Source: Bradyrhizobium sp.
GTDB lineage: Bacteria > Pseudomonadota > Alphaproteobacteria > Rhizobiales > Xanthobacteraceae
Assembly (NCBI RefSeq): GCF_030646015.1
Contig: NZ_JAUSLT010000109.1
Span: 1 to 34,935 of the forward strand
Reading direction: 5' to 3'
DNA: 34,935 nucleotides
Below, piece by piece: positions 15,379 through 23,559 of this stretch. Below the pieces are notes generated by a model. The model saw nothing but the letters and a program-made list of their open reading frames with translations, was not told the origin of the DNA and did not search any database. Every line of letters starts with the position of its first letter. Position 1 is the first letter of the stretch. The position numbers and the translations under genes were made by a program.

Positions 15379-16908
15379 TCACACCTTCGGCCGTGGCGCG
15401 GTGCCCAGAATGGCTTCGATCGACATCCCCAATCCCAGCAGCTTGGCGTCGCTGCCGACGGGGCCATCGATCTCGATTCCGACCGGCAGGCCGCCCGGCG
15501 TCATGCCGGCAAACAGCGACAGGCCGGGAAGGCCGGCGTTGCTGCCGGGATCGGTATTGCGGATCATGGTGTCGAAGACAGGCACCGGCTTGTCGCCGTT
15601 GATCGACATCTCGCTCGATCCCTTCGCCGCGTCGATGGCGGGCGCCGGCGCGATGGTGGTGGGAAACAGGATGCCGTCCAGATTGTTGTCGCGGAAATAG
15701 CTCTCATACATCTTCTGCAGCGCCGGCCGCTGCACCGTAATCGCATCCTGATAGGCGGCGCCGAAGGCGTCGGCGGTGATGGCGCCGAACGCGCCCTTGA
15801 CGTCGGGGCTGGCGATTTTGGCGGCGATGTCGGCCAGCGTGATGCCCTCGATGCCGGAGGCCTTGAGATAGGCCGGGATATCGGCGATCGGTTCATGCAG
15901 CGCGATCGGGAACGAGACTTTTGCGTTCTGCTCGAACAGCCCGGGCATATCGACATCGACGAGAACGACGCCGGCCTCCGCGAGTTTCGCGCGCGCGGCC
16001 TTCGTCACGGCGTCGACGTCGCGGTCGAGTCCGTTCCAGAACACCGCCGGGATGCCTAACCGCTTGCCGCGCAGCGGTTCCGCCGTGGCCATTGCCGTTC
16101 CCGTGATCACCGAATCCAGCAGCGCCACGTCGGCCACGGTGCGGCCCATCGGTCCCACCGTATCGCGGGTGTGGCTGATCGGGACCACCATGTCGGTGTC
16201 GTCGTAGCGGCGCTCGGCGCCGCCATTGCCGACCGACGGCCGCAATCCGACGATGCCGCACAGCGCCGCCGGTACGCGGGTCGATCCGCCGGTGTCGGAG
16301 CCGAGGCCGCAGCTGACGATGCCGGCGGCAATCGCCGCCGCGGTTCCGCCGGAGGATCCCCCGGGTATCCGCGTCTTGTCGTAGGGGTTTTTCACCGGGC
16401 CCGCGAACGACGACAAATTGGTGCTGGTGATGCCGAAGGCCAGTTCGTGCATGTTGGCCTTGCCGACCATGACGACGCCGGCCTTCAGGAGCTTCTGCAG
16501 CGACGGCGCGTTGCGGCCGGGCTGCGCCTTCTGCAGCGCCGGGGTTCCGGCCGATGTCGGCATATCAGCGGTATTGATATTGTCCTTGACGACGATGGGC
16601 AGGCCGGCGAGCGGCAGCGGGCCGCGGCCGCCGTCATCGATTTCGGCGGCAGCCGCCAGCGCCGGATCCTTGTTGACGATGATCAGCGCGTTGAGATCCC
16701 TGACCTGCTCGGCGCGGGCGAATGCGGCCCTGGCGACATCGGCGGCGGTCAGCTTCTTGTCCCTGATCGCGGCGACGATCTCGGCGGCGGACATCAGGCT
16801 GGGGTTGGCCATGGCTGGACTCACATGTCCGAGGGAGGGGAGGGCCGCACCGGCGGCGATGGCAAGCGTCGATGTCAGGACATCACGGCGTGAGGGATTG
16901 CTGGTCAT
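15379..16908 (-). CDS. Amidase-signature enzyme with Tat signal, last gene of the paaI-paaK unit
   Basis: The protein has 509 residues. The N-terminus SRRDVLTSTLAIAAGAALP followed by AMA looks like a twin-arginine signal with cleavage near residue 34, so the enzyme is probably periplasmic. The amidase-signature Ser-cisSer-Lys triad is complete: Lys108 in VVKDN, the cis-Ser in GGSSGG (185/186) and nucleophile Ser209 in SDTGGSTR. The start has a GGAGGAG ribosome-binding site. It lies 27 bp after paaK on the same strand, so it is very likely co-transcribed. That context suggests hydrolysis of phenylacetamide or another arylacetamide to the acid used by PaaK; the substrate is inference, since this family also includes peptide and fatty-acid amidases. 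Confidence 0.9.
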   Translation of the reverse strand: MTSNPSRRDVLTSTLAIAAGAALPSLGHVSPAMANPSLMSAAEIVAAIRDKKLTAADVARAAFARAEQVRDLNALIIVNKDPALAAAAEIDDGGRGPLPLAGLPIVVKDNINTADMPTSAGTPALQKAQPGRNAPSLQKLLKAGVVMVGKANMHELAFGITSTNLSSFAGPVKNPYDKTRIPGGSSGGTAAAIAAGIVSCGLGSDTGGSTRVPAALCGIVGLRPSVGNGGAERRYDDTDMVVPISHTRDTVGPMGRTVADVALLDSVITGTAMATAEPLRGKRLGIPAVFWNGLDRDVDAVTKAARAKLAEAGVVLVDVDMPGLFEQNAKVSFPIALHEPIADIPAYLKASGIEGITLADIAAKIASPDVKGAFGAITADAFGAAYQDAITVQRPALQKMYESYFRDNNLDGILFPTTIAPAPAIDAAKGSSEMSINGDKPVPVFDTMIRNTDPGSNAGLPGLSLFAGMTPGGLPVGIEIDGPVGSDAKLLGLGMSIEAILGTAPRPKV

Positions 16909-16935
16909 GGACTCCTCCCTATCTCGGTGTTGAGC

Positions 16936-18267
16936 CTATTCCTTCGGTCGCTTGTCGTGGATGCGTCGGGCCTTGCCGAGCGAGCGCTCCAGCGAATCGG
17001 GCGCAACCGCCCTGACGTGGGCCGTGATCCCGATCGTGTTCTTGATGTGAACCCTGACCAGTTCGGCGTGCTCGTCGAGCCCGTCGTCGTTCCAGCTTCC
17101 GGGGCGGACTTCCGCCAGTATCGTCAATTCATCCATCCGCCCCTCGCGCGTCAATTCGATGACGAAGTGACCGCCGCACCAGTCGGTGGCGAGCAGGATT
17201 TCCTCGATCTGGGTCGGAAACAGGTTGACACCGCGCAGGATGATCATGTCGTCGGAGCGCCCGGTCACCTTTTCCATGCGCCGCATGCCCGGCCGCGCCG
17301 TGCCCGGCAGCAGCCGCGTCAGGTCGCGGGTGCGATAGCGGATTACCGGAAACGCTTCCTTGGTCAGCGAGGTGAAGACCAACTCGCCCTTTTCGCCGTC
17401 GGCCAGCACGGCGCCGGTCTCGGGGTCGATTATTTCAGGATAAAAGTGATCCTCCCAGATGTGCAGCCCGTCCTTGCTCTCGATGCATTCCTGCGCGACG
17501 CCGGGGCCCATGACTTCGGACAATCCATAGATATCGGTGGCGTCCATGTCGAACGAACCCTCGATCTCGGCGCGCATTGCATTGGTCCAGGGCTCGGCGC
17601 CGAAGATGCCGATTTTCAACGACGACTGGCGCGGGTCGAGGCCCTGGCGCCTGAACTCATCCAGGATCGCCAGCATGTAGCTCGGCGTCACCGTGATGAT
17701 GTCGGGCCTGAAATCGTTGATCAGCTGCACCTGCCGTTCGGTCATGCCGCCGGAGATCGGCACCACCGTGCAGCCCAGCTTTTCCGCGCCGTAGTGCACG
17801 CCGAGGCCGCCGGTGAACAGGCCATAGCCATAGGCATTGTGGATGATCATGCCGGTGCGGCCGCCCGCGGCGCGGATCGAGCGCGCCATCACGTCCGACC
17901 ACATGTCGATATCGGCCCTTGTATACCCGACCACGATCGGCTTGCCCGTGGTACCGGAGGAGGCGTGCACCCGGACCAGTTTTTCGCGGGGCACAGCGAA
18001 CATGTTGAACGGATAATTGTCGCGCAGGTCGGTCTTGACCGTGAACGGGAATTTCGCGAGGTCGGACAATTGCCGGAAGTCTGCAGGCTTCACGCCGGCC
18101 CTGTCGAAGGCTTGTCTGTAATGCGCGACGTTGTCATAGGCATGCGCCAGCGTCCATGCCATGCGTTTTGTCTGAAGCGCGATGATCTCGTCGCGCGACG
18201 CCCGTTCGGCCTCGTCCATTTCGGCGCTATAACTACTGCTGCTGGATCGAGCGTTCGTCAAAGCCAT
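16936..18267 (-). CDS. paaK: Phenylacetate-CoA ligase PaaK
   Basis: The protein has 443 residues and is an adenylate-forming enzyme. SSGTTGKP at 103-110 is the ATP-binding P-loop motif, and YGLSEVMGPG and IWEDHFYPEIIDPETG are typical PaaK segments. The C-terminal RGVNLFPTQIEEILL and LGKARRI form the mobile lid domain. It activates phenylacetate to phenylacetyl-CoA, the substrate of PaaABCE and the effector of PaaX. The start is supported by AGGAAA upstream. It lies 47 bp after paaI and 27 bp before the Tat amidase, forming a three-gene unit that converges on paaABCDE. Confidence 0.96.
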   Translation of the reverse strand: MALTNARSSSSSYSAEMDEAERASRDEIIALQTKRMAWTLAHAYDNVAHYRQAFDRAGVKPADFRQLSDLAKFPFTVKTDLRDNYPFNMFAVPREKLVRVHASSGTTGKPIVVGYTRADIDMWSDVMARSIRAAGGRTGMIIHNAYGYGLFTGGLGVHYGAEKLGCTVVPISGGMTERQVQLINDFRPDIITVTPSYMLAILDEFRRQGLDPRQSSLKIGIFGAEPWTNAMRAEIEGSFDMDATDIYGLSEVMGPGVAQECIESKDGLHIWEDHFYPEIIDPETGAVLADGEKGELVFTSLTKEAFPVIRYRTRDLTRLLPGTARPGMRRMEKVTGRSDDMIILRGVNLFPTQIEEILLATDWCGGHFVIELTREGRMDELTILAEVRPGSWNDDGLDEHAELVRVHIKNTIGITAHVRAVAPDSLERSLGKARRIHDKRPKE

Positions 18268-18314
18268 TGTAGGTTTCCTGGCGCGTTTTCCGGGAGGTTT
18301 CGTAAATCAGCCGC

Positions 18315-18788
18315 CTATGTCGATTTGGTCTCGGCCTCGACCGGCAGCCAGGCGCCGCCGACGGTACGGGAATGGCCGCGAAACTCGGCAATCACGACAT
18401 CGTTGGCGGTGACGCTTATGTCATAGATGCCGGAGCGCCCGCTGCGCGAAATCTCCCGCGCCGTCGCCACCAGCCGGTCGCCGAGCTTGCCGGGCTTGAT
18501 GAAGGTGATGTCGCACTGCGCAGCTACCGTGCGCTCGTTGCGGGAATTGCAGGCGAACGCGAAGGTCGAATCCGCCAGCAAAAAGATAAAGCCGCCATGC
18601 GCGATGCGCTGGCCGTTGACCATATGCGGCTGCACCGTCATCGTCAGGGTCGCGTGGCCCGGCCCGACCGCCAAAATCTCCATGCCGAGGCCCTTGCTGG
18701 CGTCGTCTTCCCGCCACATCGCGTCCGCGCAGGCGCGCGCGAGGTCGTCAGGCGAGAGCGTGGCCTTGACGTTCACCTCGACGTTCAA
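18315..18788 (-). CDS. paaI: Hotdog-fold acyl-CoA thioesterase PaaI
   Basis: The likely start is TTG at 18788, 6 nt after GGGGAG, giving 157 residues; a GTG four codons in is the alternative. The hotdog thioesterase signature is plain: MVNGQRIAHGGFIFLLADSTFAFACNS (57-81), with Asn58, His64 and the catalytic Asp73. PaaI hydrolyses stalled ring-hydroxylated or otherwise dead-end phenylacetyl-CoA products and so releases trapped CoA. It is the first gene of the paaI-paaK-amidase unit and faces the divergent MDR gene across 180 bp that contains a palindrome. Confidence 0.93.
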   Translation of the reverse strand: MNVEVNVKATLSPDDLARACADAMWREDDASKGLGMEILAVGPGHATLTMTVQPHMVNGQRIAHGGFIFLLADSTFAFACNSRNERTVAAQCDITFIKPGKLGDRLVATAREISRSGRSGIYDISVTANDVVIAEFRGHSRTVGGAWLPVEAETKST

Positions 18789-18867
18789 GTTGGTCTCCCC
18801 GCGGTCGGGATCGGATGCAAAGCGTTCTCCCCGGGTCGGTGCGGGCCTGTTGGAACAAGCCTCTTGA

Positions 18868-18889
18868 ACTAACCGATCAACCCGTTAGT
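18868..18889. promoter_or_regulatory. Candidate operator between divergent paaI and MDR genes
   Basis: ACTAAC (18868-18873) and GTTAGT (18884-18889) are perfect 6-bp arms spaced by 10 bp, about 80 bp from both start codons. Size and position fit a dimeric repressor site. PaaX or a TetR-type regulator could bind, but no consensus was tested. Confidence 0.4.
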
Positions 18890-18968
18890 CATGATGCGAA
18901 GCCACCATGGTGTCAACGATCCCTGCGGGCGTCAAATCGCCGGAAAACGCCACTCAATCGGAAGCGCC

Positions 18969-19997
18969 ATGATACCTGCCCCCCCCAAACCGGACGGCCC
19001 GCCTGTTACGGTGGAGGCGCGCTGCGTGCGCCTGCCGGCGAAGGCCGACAATCCGGCTTCGCTCGCACCCAGCGTCGAACGCCGGCCGCTGGCGCGGGGC
19101 GCGAACGAGCTGCTGGTCGAGGTCAAGGCGGCGGCGGTCAATCCCTCCGACGTGAAAGCCGCCACCGGCCTGATGCCCTACGCGGTGTTCCCGCGCACGC
19201 CCGGCCGCGACTATGCGGGATTTGTGATCGACGGCCCCGCCGACTGGATCGGGCGCGAGGTGTTCGGCTCCTCGGGCGACCTCGGGATCCGCCGCGATGG
19301 CAGCCACGCCACGCATCTGGTGGTGGAAACCGAAGCCGTGGTGGAGAAGCCCCGAAATTTACAGTGGGAGGAGGCGGCTGGGATCGGCGTGCCCTTCGTC
19401 ACCGCGATGGAAGGTTTCAGGCGCGCCGGCATGCCGAAAAGCCATGAGACGGTGCTGGTGATGGGCGTCAACGGCAAGGTCGGCCAGGCCGCCGTGCAGA
19501 TCGCGAGCTGGCACGGCGCCCGCGTGATCGGCGTGGTGCGCAAGAGCGAACCCTATGCGGGCCACGCCAACGGCAAGGTTGAAATCATCGACGCCTCGAT
19601 GACGGACGTCGCTGCGCGTGTTCGTGAACTTACCGATGGCAAGGGCGCCGATATCGTCTTCAACACCGTCGGCGATCCCTACTTTCAGGCGGCGCACCAG
19701 TCGCTGGCGTTGCGGGGACGCCAGATCCTGATCGCCGCCATCGACCGCATCGTGCCATTCAACATCCTGGAATTCTATCGCGGCCAGCACACCTATGTCG
19801 GCATCGATACGCTGGGGTTGTCGTCGATCGCCACCGGCGCGGTGCTGCGGGAGCTCGGTCCGGGTTTTGCCAACGGGCACCTGAAACCGTTTCCGATCCA
19901 GCCGGGTGCGGTCTTTTCCCTGGAACAGGCGAAAGCCGCCTTCCTCGCGGTGGCCGGGTCCTCGCGCGATCGCGTGATCCTGCGGCCGCAGGGTTAG
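18969..19997 (+). CDS. Zinc-independent MDR (quinone-oxidoreductase-like) dehydrogenase
   Basis: From ATG 18969 (GGAAG just upstream) the protein has 342 residues. It is a medium-chain dehydrogenase/reductase: LLVEVKAAAVNPSDVKAATG (48-67) and TPGRDYAGFV form the GroES-like part, and VLVMGVNGKVGQAAVQIA (163-180) is the Rossmann glycine motif. The catalytic and structural zinc cysteines of alcohol dehydrogenases are absent, which points to the QOR/enoyl-reductase branch using NADPH. The substrate is unknown. Its divergent position beside paaI leaves open a role in aromatic or acyl-CoA catabolism. Confidence 0.88.
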   Translation: MIPAPPKPDGPPVTVEARCVRLPAKADNPASLAPSVERRPLARGANELLVEVKAAAVNPSDVKAATGLMPYAVFPRTPGRDYAGFVIDGPADWIGREVFGSSGDLGIRRDGSHATHLVVETEAVVEKPRNLQWEEAAGIGVPFVTAMEGFRRAGMPKSHETVLVMGVNGKVGQAAVQIASWHGARVIGVVRKSEPYAGHANGKVEIIDASMTDVAARVRELTDGKGADIVFNTVGDPYFQAAHQSLALRGRQILIAAIDRIVPFNILEFYRGQHTYVGIDTLGLSSIATGAVLRELGPGFANGHLKPFPIQPGAVFSLEQAKAAFLAVAGSSRDRVILRPQG

Positions 19998-20216
19998 GCG
20001 CGCGCCGAATCTTCCTGAAATCGCCGCGGAACAAATCCTCTCTCATTCCGATTGGGGGCGATGATTCTATTCTCTTTTCAGCGCATCGCGCGGTGGCTTC
20101 ATTGCTTGTTACGGCGCGCCGTGGACGGGCCTATGCGAGAGGCGTTATAGCACAGCGAAATTTGCCTCCTATTTCAGCTGTGCCGGCCATCGCGCCGCCA
20201 AGCCCGGGGAAAGCCA

Positions 20217-21275
20217 GTGCAAAGTGTTGCCAACATCGTCGTCGCGAGCGGACTGTTGATCGGTCTCGCCTATGGCGCGGTCGCTCTGTTGAGCGGCTTC
20301 TGTCTGCTCTCCGGCCTGCGCGGCTGGTGGGCCGATGGCGACAGCCGACTGATCCGGACCTACGCGCTGGCGCTGGGGGTTGCGATCGCAGCCGCACAGC
20401 TGCTCGCGGCCGGCGGCGTCGTCGACCTCGGCAAGACGATCTACCTGCAGCCGTCGTTTTCCGCGCCGCTGATGTTTTTCGGCGGTCTGCTGTTCGGTTA
20501 CGGCATGGTGCTGTCGAACGGCTGCGGTTCGCGCGCGCTGGTGCTGCTCGGGCGCGGCAATCTGCGTTCGTTCGTCGTGGTGATCGTGCTCGGCATTGCC
20601 GCCCAGATGACGCTGAAAGGCTTGATTGCGCCGGGCCGCCTCGCGGCGCTGCAGGCGACGCAGAGCGCGCCGGCCGTCATCTCCCTGCCGGCGCTGCTCT
20701 CGACCTTCGGCCTCAGCGAAACCTTTGCCCGCATGCTCGCGGCGTCCGCGATCTCGGGCGCGCTGATCATCTTTGCCTTCGCGCATGCGCCGTTCCAGCG
20801 CGCCTGGGGCCAGATCGCGGCGGGGCTCGCGGTCGGCCTGCTGGTCACATCAGGCTGGTTCGCCACCGGCTATCTCGGCGCCGACGAATTCAGCCCGGCC
20901 GCGGTGACGTCGCTGACCTTCATCGCGCCGATCGCCGACAGCGTGCAATACGTCATGCTGTCGACCGGGCTGACGCTGAATTTCGGCATCGCCATGGTGG
21001 CCGGCGTGTTCGCCGGAAGCCTGCTGACGGCGCTGGTCACGCGCCGCTTCCAGTGGGAAGGCTTTTCCTCGCCGCGGCACATGCTGCGCTCGATCGGCGG
21101 CGCCGCGCTGATGGGCGCTGGCGGCGCCATGGCCTATGGCTGCTCGATCGGGCAGGGCCTCACGGGCCTGTCGACACTGGCGCTGGCGTCGTTCGTCGCG
21201 GTCGGCGGAATCTTGCTGGGCACCGCCGCCGGCTTGCGCGGCGTGCTGCGGGTTCAGCCGCTGGTGCCGGCCTGA
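20217..21275 (+). CDS. YeeE/YedE (TsuA-like) membrane transporter, probable thiosulfate or sulfur-compound uptake
   Basis: The GTG start at 20217 is preceded by GGGGAAAG and gives 352 residues. The protein is almost wholly hydrophobic (about 9-10 segments). The two family motifs are present: LSNGCGSRALVLLGRGNLRS with Cys103, and AYGCSIGQGLTGLSTLALAS with Cys309. A third cysteine, Cys29 in LLSGFC, lies in the first helix. Three cysteines in these places match those lining the thiosulfate path of TsuA, so thiosulfate import is a fair guess. Selenium-related family members exist, and no tusA-like gene sits beside it. A 219-bp gap precedes the gene, with no clear promoter. Confidence 0.85.
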   Translation: MQSVANIVVASGLLIGLAYGAVALLSGFCLLSGLRGWWADGDSRLIRTYALALGVAIAAAQLLAAGGVVDLGKTIYLQPSFSAPLMFFGGLLFGYGMVLSNGCGSRALVLLGRGNLRSFVVVIVLGIAAQMTLKGLIAPGRLAALQATQSAPAVISLPALLSTFGLSETFARMLAASAISGALIIFAFAHAPFQRAWGQIAAGLAVGLLVTSGWFATGYLGADEFSPAAVTSLTFIAPIADSVQYVMLSTGLTLNFGIAMVAGVFAGSLLTALVTRRFQWEGFSSPRHMLRSIGGAALMGAGGAMAYGCSIGQGLTGLSTLALASFVAVGGILLGTAAGLRGVLRVQPLVPA

Positions 21276-21279
21276 TCTT

Positions 21280-21420
21280 CTCCCTCGCCCCGCGAGCGGG
21301 GAGAGGGTCGGGGTGAGGGGGACTCTCAGCGAAGCTGGTGTCTATGATAGTCCTGTACCCCCTCACCCGGATCGCATCTGGCGATGCGATCCGACCTCTC
21401 CCCGCAAGCGGGGAGAGGTG
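21280..21420. repeat. C/G-rich intergenic palindromic repeat, copy 1
   Basis: It contains CCCCGCGAGCGGGG and CCCCGCAAGCGGGG hairpins, a GGGGTGAGGGGG / CCCCCTCACCC pair and an inner GGATCGCATC / GATGCGATCC stem. The same layout occurs at 22671-22801 and 30688-30813. It lies between convergent genes, where it may help termination. Confidence 0.85.
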
Positions 21421-21430
21421 AAAAATTTCG

Positions 21431-22654
21431 TCAATCCGCCGCTGACGTCACGATGCGGATCTCCGATTTGAGCGTGCGGTGCACCGGGCACTTGTCGGCG
21501 ATTTCCATCAGTTTCGTGCGCTGTTCGGCATCGAGCGCGCCTTCTATTGCTATCACCCGCTCGATCTGGTCGAGCATGCCCGTCCTGGTTTCGCACTCGG
21601 CGCAATCCTCCGCGTGAATCTTGCGGTGGTCGAGCGTCACCGTCACGCGGTCCAGCGGCAGCGACTTGCGGTCGGCATACATCCGCATGGTCATCGAGGT
21701 GCAGGCGCCGAGGCCGGCGAGCAAATAGTCATAGGGCCCGGGTCCGCTGTCGTCGCCGCCCGCGGCAAGGGGCTCGTCGGCCACCAGGCGATGCGGTCCG
21801 ACTGAAACCGTCTGCTGGAACTTGCCGTTGCGGGTTTCGCTCACGACGACCTTGCGCGGCGCGTGGTCTGACGCGGGGGCTTGCGCGGGCAACGCGAGAT
21901 CGACATAGCGCGCCGCCCAGGCGGCAATGACATCGGCCACATAGGCGGCATCGCGCTTGCCGGAGAGCAGGTGATCGCTGCCCGCGAGCGATACAAAACT
22001 CTTGGGATGTTTGGCGGCAACGAAGATTTTCGTGGCGTTGTCGATGCCGACGGTGTCGTCGGTCGGCGAATGCATGATCAGCAGCGCCTTGTGCAGTTTT
22101 GTCACCTGCGCCATCAGGCTGTGCTCGGCGATGTCGTCGAGGAATTCGCTGGTGATGTGAAACGGCCGGCCGGCGAGCTGGACTTCGACCTTGCCGTGCT
22201 GGCGGATGTCCTCGACGCGATCCCCAAAGAGGTGCGTGACATGTGCGGGATCGGACGGTGCGGCGATGGTCACGACGGCCTTGGCATCCGGGATCTGCCC
22301 GGCGGCGGCGAGAATCGCGGCGCCCCCGAGGCTGTGGCCGATCAGGATCGCCGGACCTTTGCGGGTTTCGCGCAGATGGTCGGCCGCCCGCACCAGGTCG
22401 GCAACGTTGGAGGAGAAGGTCGAATTGGCGAAATCGCCTTCGCTGGAGCCGAGGCCCGTAAAATCGAACCGCAGCACCGCGATGCCCCTGGCCGCCAGCG
22501 CGGTCGCGATGCGTTTGGCGGCCAGCACGTCCTTGCCGCAGGTGAAGCAGTGCGCGAACAGCGCATAGGCGTGCGGTGTTCTCTCGGGCAGATCGAGCGC
22601 GGCGGCGAGTTGATGGCCATCCGAGCTGGTGAATTGGAATCGTTCAGTGGGCAA
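21431..22654 (-). CDS. Bifunctional alpha/beta-hydrolase and OsmC-type fusion protein
   Basis: The protein has 407 residues from a TTG start with GGAG at 7 nt. Residues 1-255 are an alpha/beta hydrolase: GHSLGG with Ser108, the acidic pair 199-200 in SPTDD, and His228 in GSDHLL. Residues 265-405 form an OsmC/Ohr-like domain with the two redox cysteines Cys318 (LGACTSMTMR) and Cys389 (DKCPVHRTL), plus SGPGPYDYLLAGL. OsmC domains reduce organic hydroperoxides. The hydrolase half may deacylate an ester or thioester whose product the second half detoxifies. This fusion is known in proteobacteria; the substrate is unknown. Confidence 0.92.
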   Translation of the reverse strand: MPTERFQFTSSDGHQLAAALDLPERTPHAYALFAHCFTCGKDVLAAKRIATALAARGIAVLRFDFTGLGSSEGDFANSTFSSNVADLVRAADHLRETRKGPAILIGHSLGGAAILAAAGQIPDAKAVVTIAAPSDPAHVTHLFGDRVEDIRQHGKVEVQLAGRPFHITSEFLDDIAEHSLMAQVTKLHKALLIMHSPTDDTVGIDNATKIFVAAKHPKSFVSLAGSDHLLSGKRDAAYVADVIAAWAARYVDLALPAQAPASDHAPRKVVVSETRNGKFQQTVSVGPHRLVADEPLAAGGDDSGPGPYDYLLAGLGACTSMTMRMYADRKSLPLDRVTVTLDHRKIHAEDCAECETRTGMLDQIERVIAIEGALDAEQRTKLMEIADKCPVHRTLKSEIRIVTSAAD

Positions 22655-22670
22655 GGTCAGGCTCCATCTT

Positions 22671-22801
22671 CACCTCTCCCCGTTGGGGAGAGGTCGGCGC
22701 AAAGCGCCGGGTGAGGGGATATAAGCTTCTCGATGGACCGTAACCCCTCACCCGGATTTCTCGCAACGCTCGAAATCCGACCTCTCCCAAAGGGAGAGGT
22801 G
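22671..22801. repeat. C/G-rich intergenic palindromic repeat, copy 2
   Basis: Terminal CACCTCTCCC (22671-22680) and GGGAGAGGTG (22792-22801) are inverted repeats. Inner pairs are CCGGGTGAGGGG / CCCCTCACCCGG and GGATTTC / GAAATCC. It belongs to the same family as 21280-21420. Confidence 0.85.
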
Positions 22802-22825
22802 ACGCTGAACGCAGGCCGCTGAGAG

Positions 22826-23491
22826 CTAATCCCCCGAATAACGCTCTTCCTTCCACGGATCGCCTCTGTTGTGATACCCTCGCACTTCCCAGTACCCCGG
22901 CGCGTCCTCGGCCAAAAATTCGATGCTCTGCAGCCACTTCGCGCTCTTCCAGAAATAGAGATGCGGCACCACAAGCCGCACCGGGCCGCCGTGCTCCTGC
23001 TCCAGCGGCGCGCCGGACCAGCTGTGCGCGAGCAGGGCGTCCTCGGCGGCGAAATCGTCCAATGCGAGGTTGGTGGTGTAGCCGTCATGGGAATGCAGCA
23101 CCACGAAGCGGGCTTCCTCGCGCGGCCGGCAGGCGTCGAGCAGGTCGCGGGTCGAAAGCCCCTCCCACTGATTGTCGTAGCGCGACCAGGTCGTGACGCA
23201 ATGGATGTCGGAGATGAATGTTGTCTGCGGCTGGCCTGTGAACTGTTTGAAATCCCAGAAGATCGGATTTTCCACCGCGCCATAGACGTCGAGGCGCCAG
23301 CGCTCCCGCGAAATATTCGGCGTCAGGCCGAGGTCGAGAGTGGGCCAGTCCCGGGTCAGATGCTGTCCCGGCGGCAGGCGCTGCTCTTCGGGACGGGAGG
23401 TCTTGCCGGTGAGGAAGCGGCCCTCCAGCGCCCAGCGCTGCTTGCTGCGCGTCAGCTTGGAGTCCGGTGGCGGATCGTCGGGTTCGGCCAT
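22826..23491 (-). CDS. Molybdopterin-dependent oxidoreductase, sulfite-oxidase fold, single domain
   Basis: The protein has 221 residues of the oxidoreductase_molyb (SUOX) fold. FISDIHCVTTWSRYDNQWEG places the molybdenum ligand at Cys98. VVLHSHDGYTTNL, GGPVRLVVPHLYFWKSAKWLQSIEF and YWEVRGYHNRGDPW are characteristic of the small bacterial branch. There is no heme domain, dimerisation domain, Tat signal or membrane segment, so it is probably a cytoplasmic reductase or oxidase; the substrate is unknown. The start ATG directly abuts a 19-bp hairpin whose 3' arm contains the only plausible Shine-Dalgarno sequence. The P450 gene lies 68 bp upstream on the same strand. Confidence 0.88.
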   Translation of the reverse strand: MAEPDDPPPDSKLTRSKQRWALEGRFLTGKTSRPEEQRLPPGQHLTRDWPTLDLGLTPNISRERWRLDVYGAVENPIFWDFKQFTGQPQTTFISDIHCVTTWSRYDNQWEGLSTRDLLDACRPREEARFVVLHSHDGYTTNLALDDFAAEDALLAHSWSGAPLEQEHGGPVRLVVPHLYFWKSAKWLQSIEFLAEDAPGYWEVRGYHNRGDPWKEERYSGD

Positions 23492-23534
23492 GCTGGACCT
23501 TCGGTTCTGATTTGGTCAGAGCCGAAGGTCTAGC
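23492..23534 (-). promoter_or_regulatory. Hairpin touching the molybdoprotein start codon and covering its likely ribosome-binding site
   Basis: Arms 23492-23510 and 23516-23534 pair at 17 of 19 positions (loop 23511-23515). On the - strand the arm nearest the gene contains GAAGG about 7 nt before the ATG, inside the stem. The two non-pairs are A-C on the - strand but would be G-U if the + strand were transcribed. It may be a translational switch, or the end of the P450 transcript. Confidence 0.65.
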
Positions 23535-23559
23535 ATGGGAAGCTGCGGAGGCGAACGCC

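Noticed and set aside
16927..18426. 499-codon open frame on the + strand opposite paaK
   Set aside because: Shadow of paaK; no ribosome-binding site or recognisable domain.
20093..21316. 407-codon open frame overlapping the YeeE-type transporter in another frame
   Set aside because: Arg/Ala/Gly-rich translation without membrane segments; the other frame carries both YeeE motifs.
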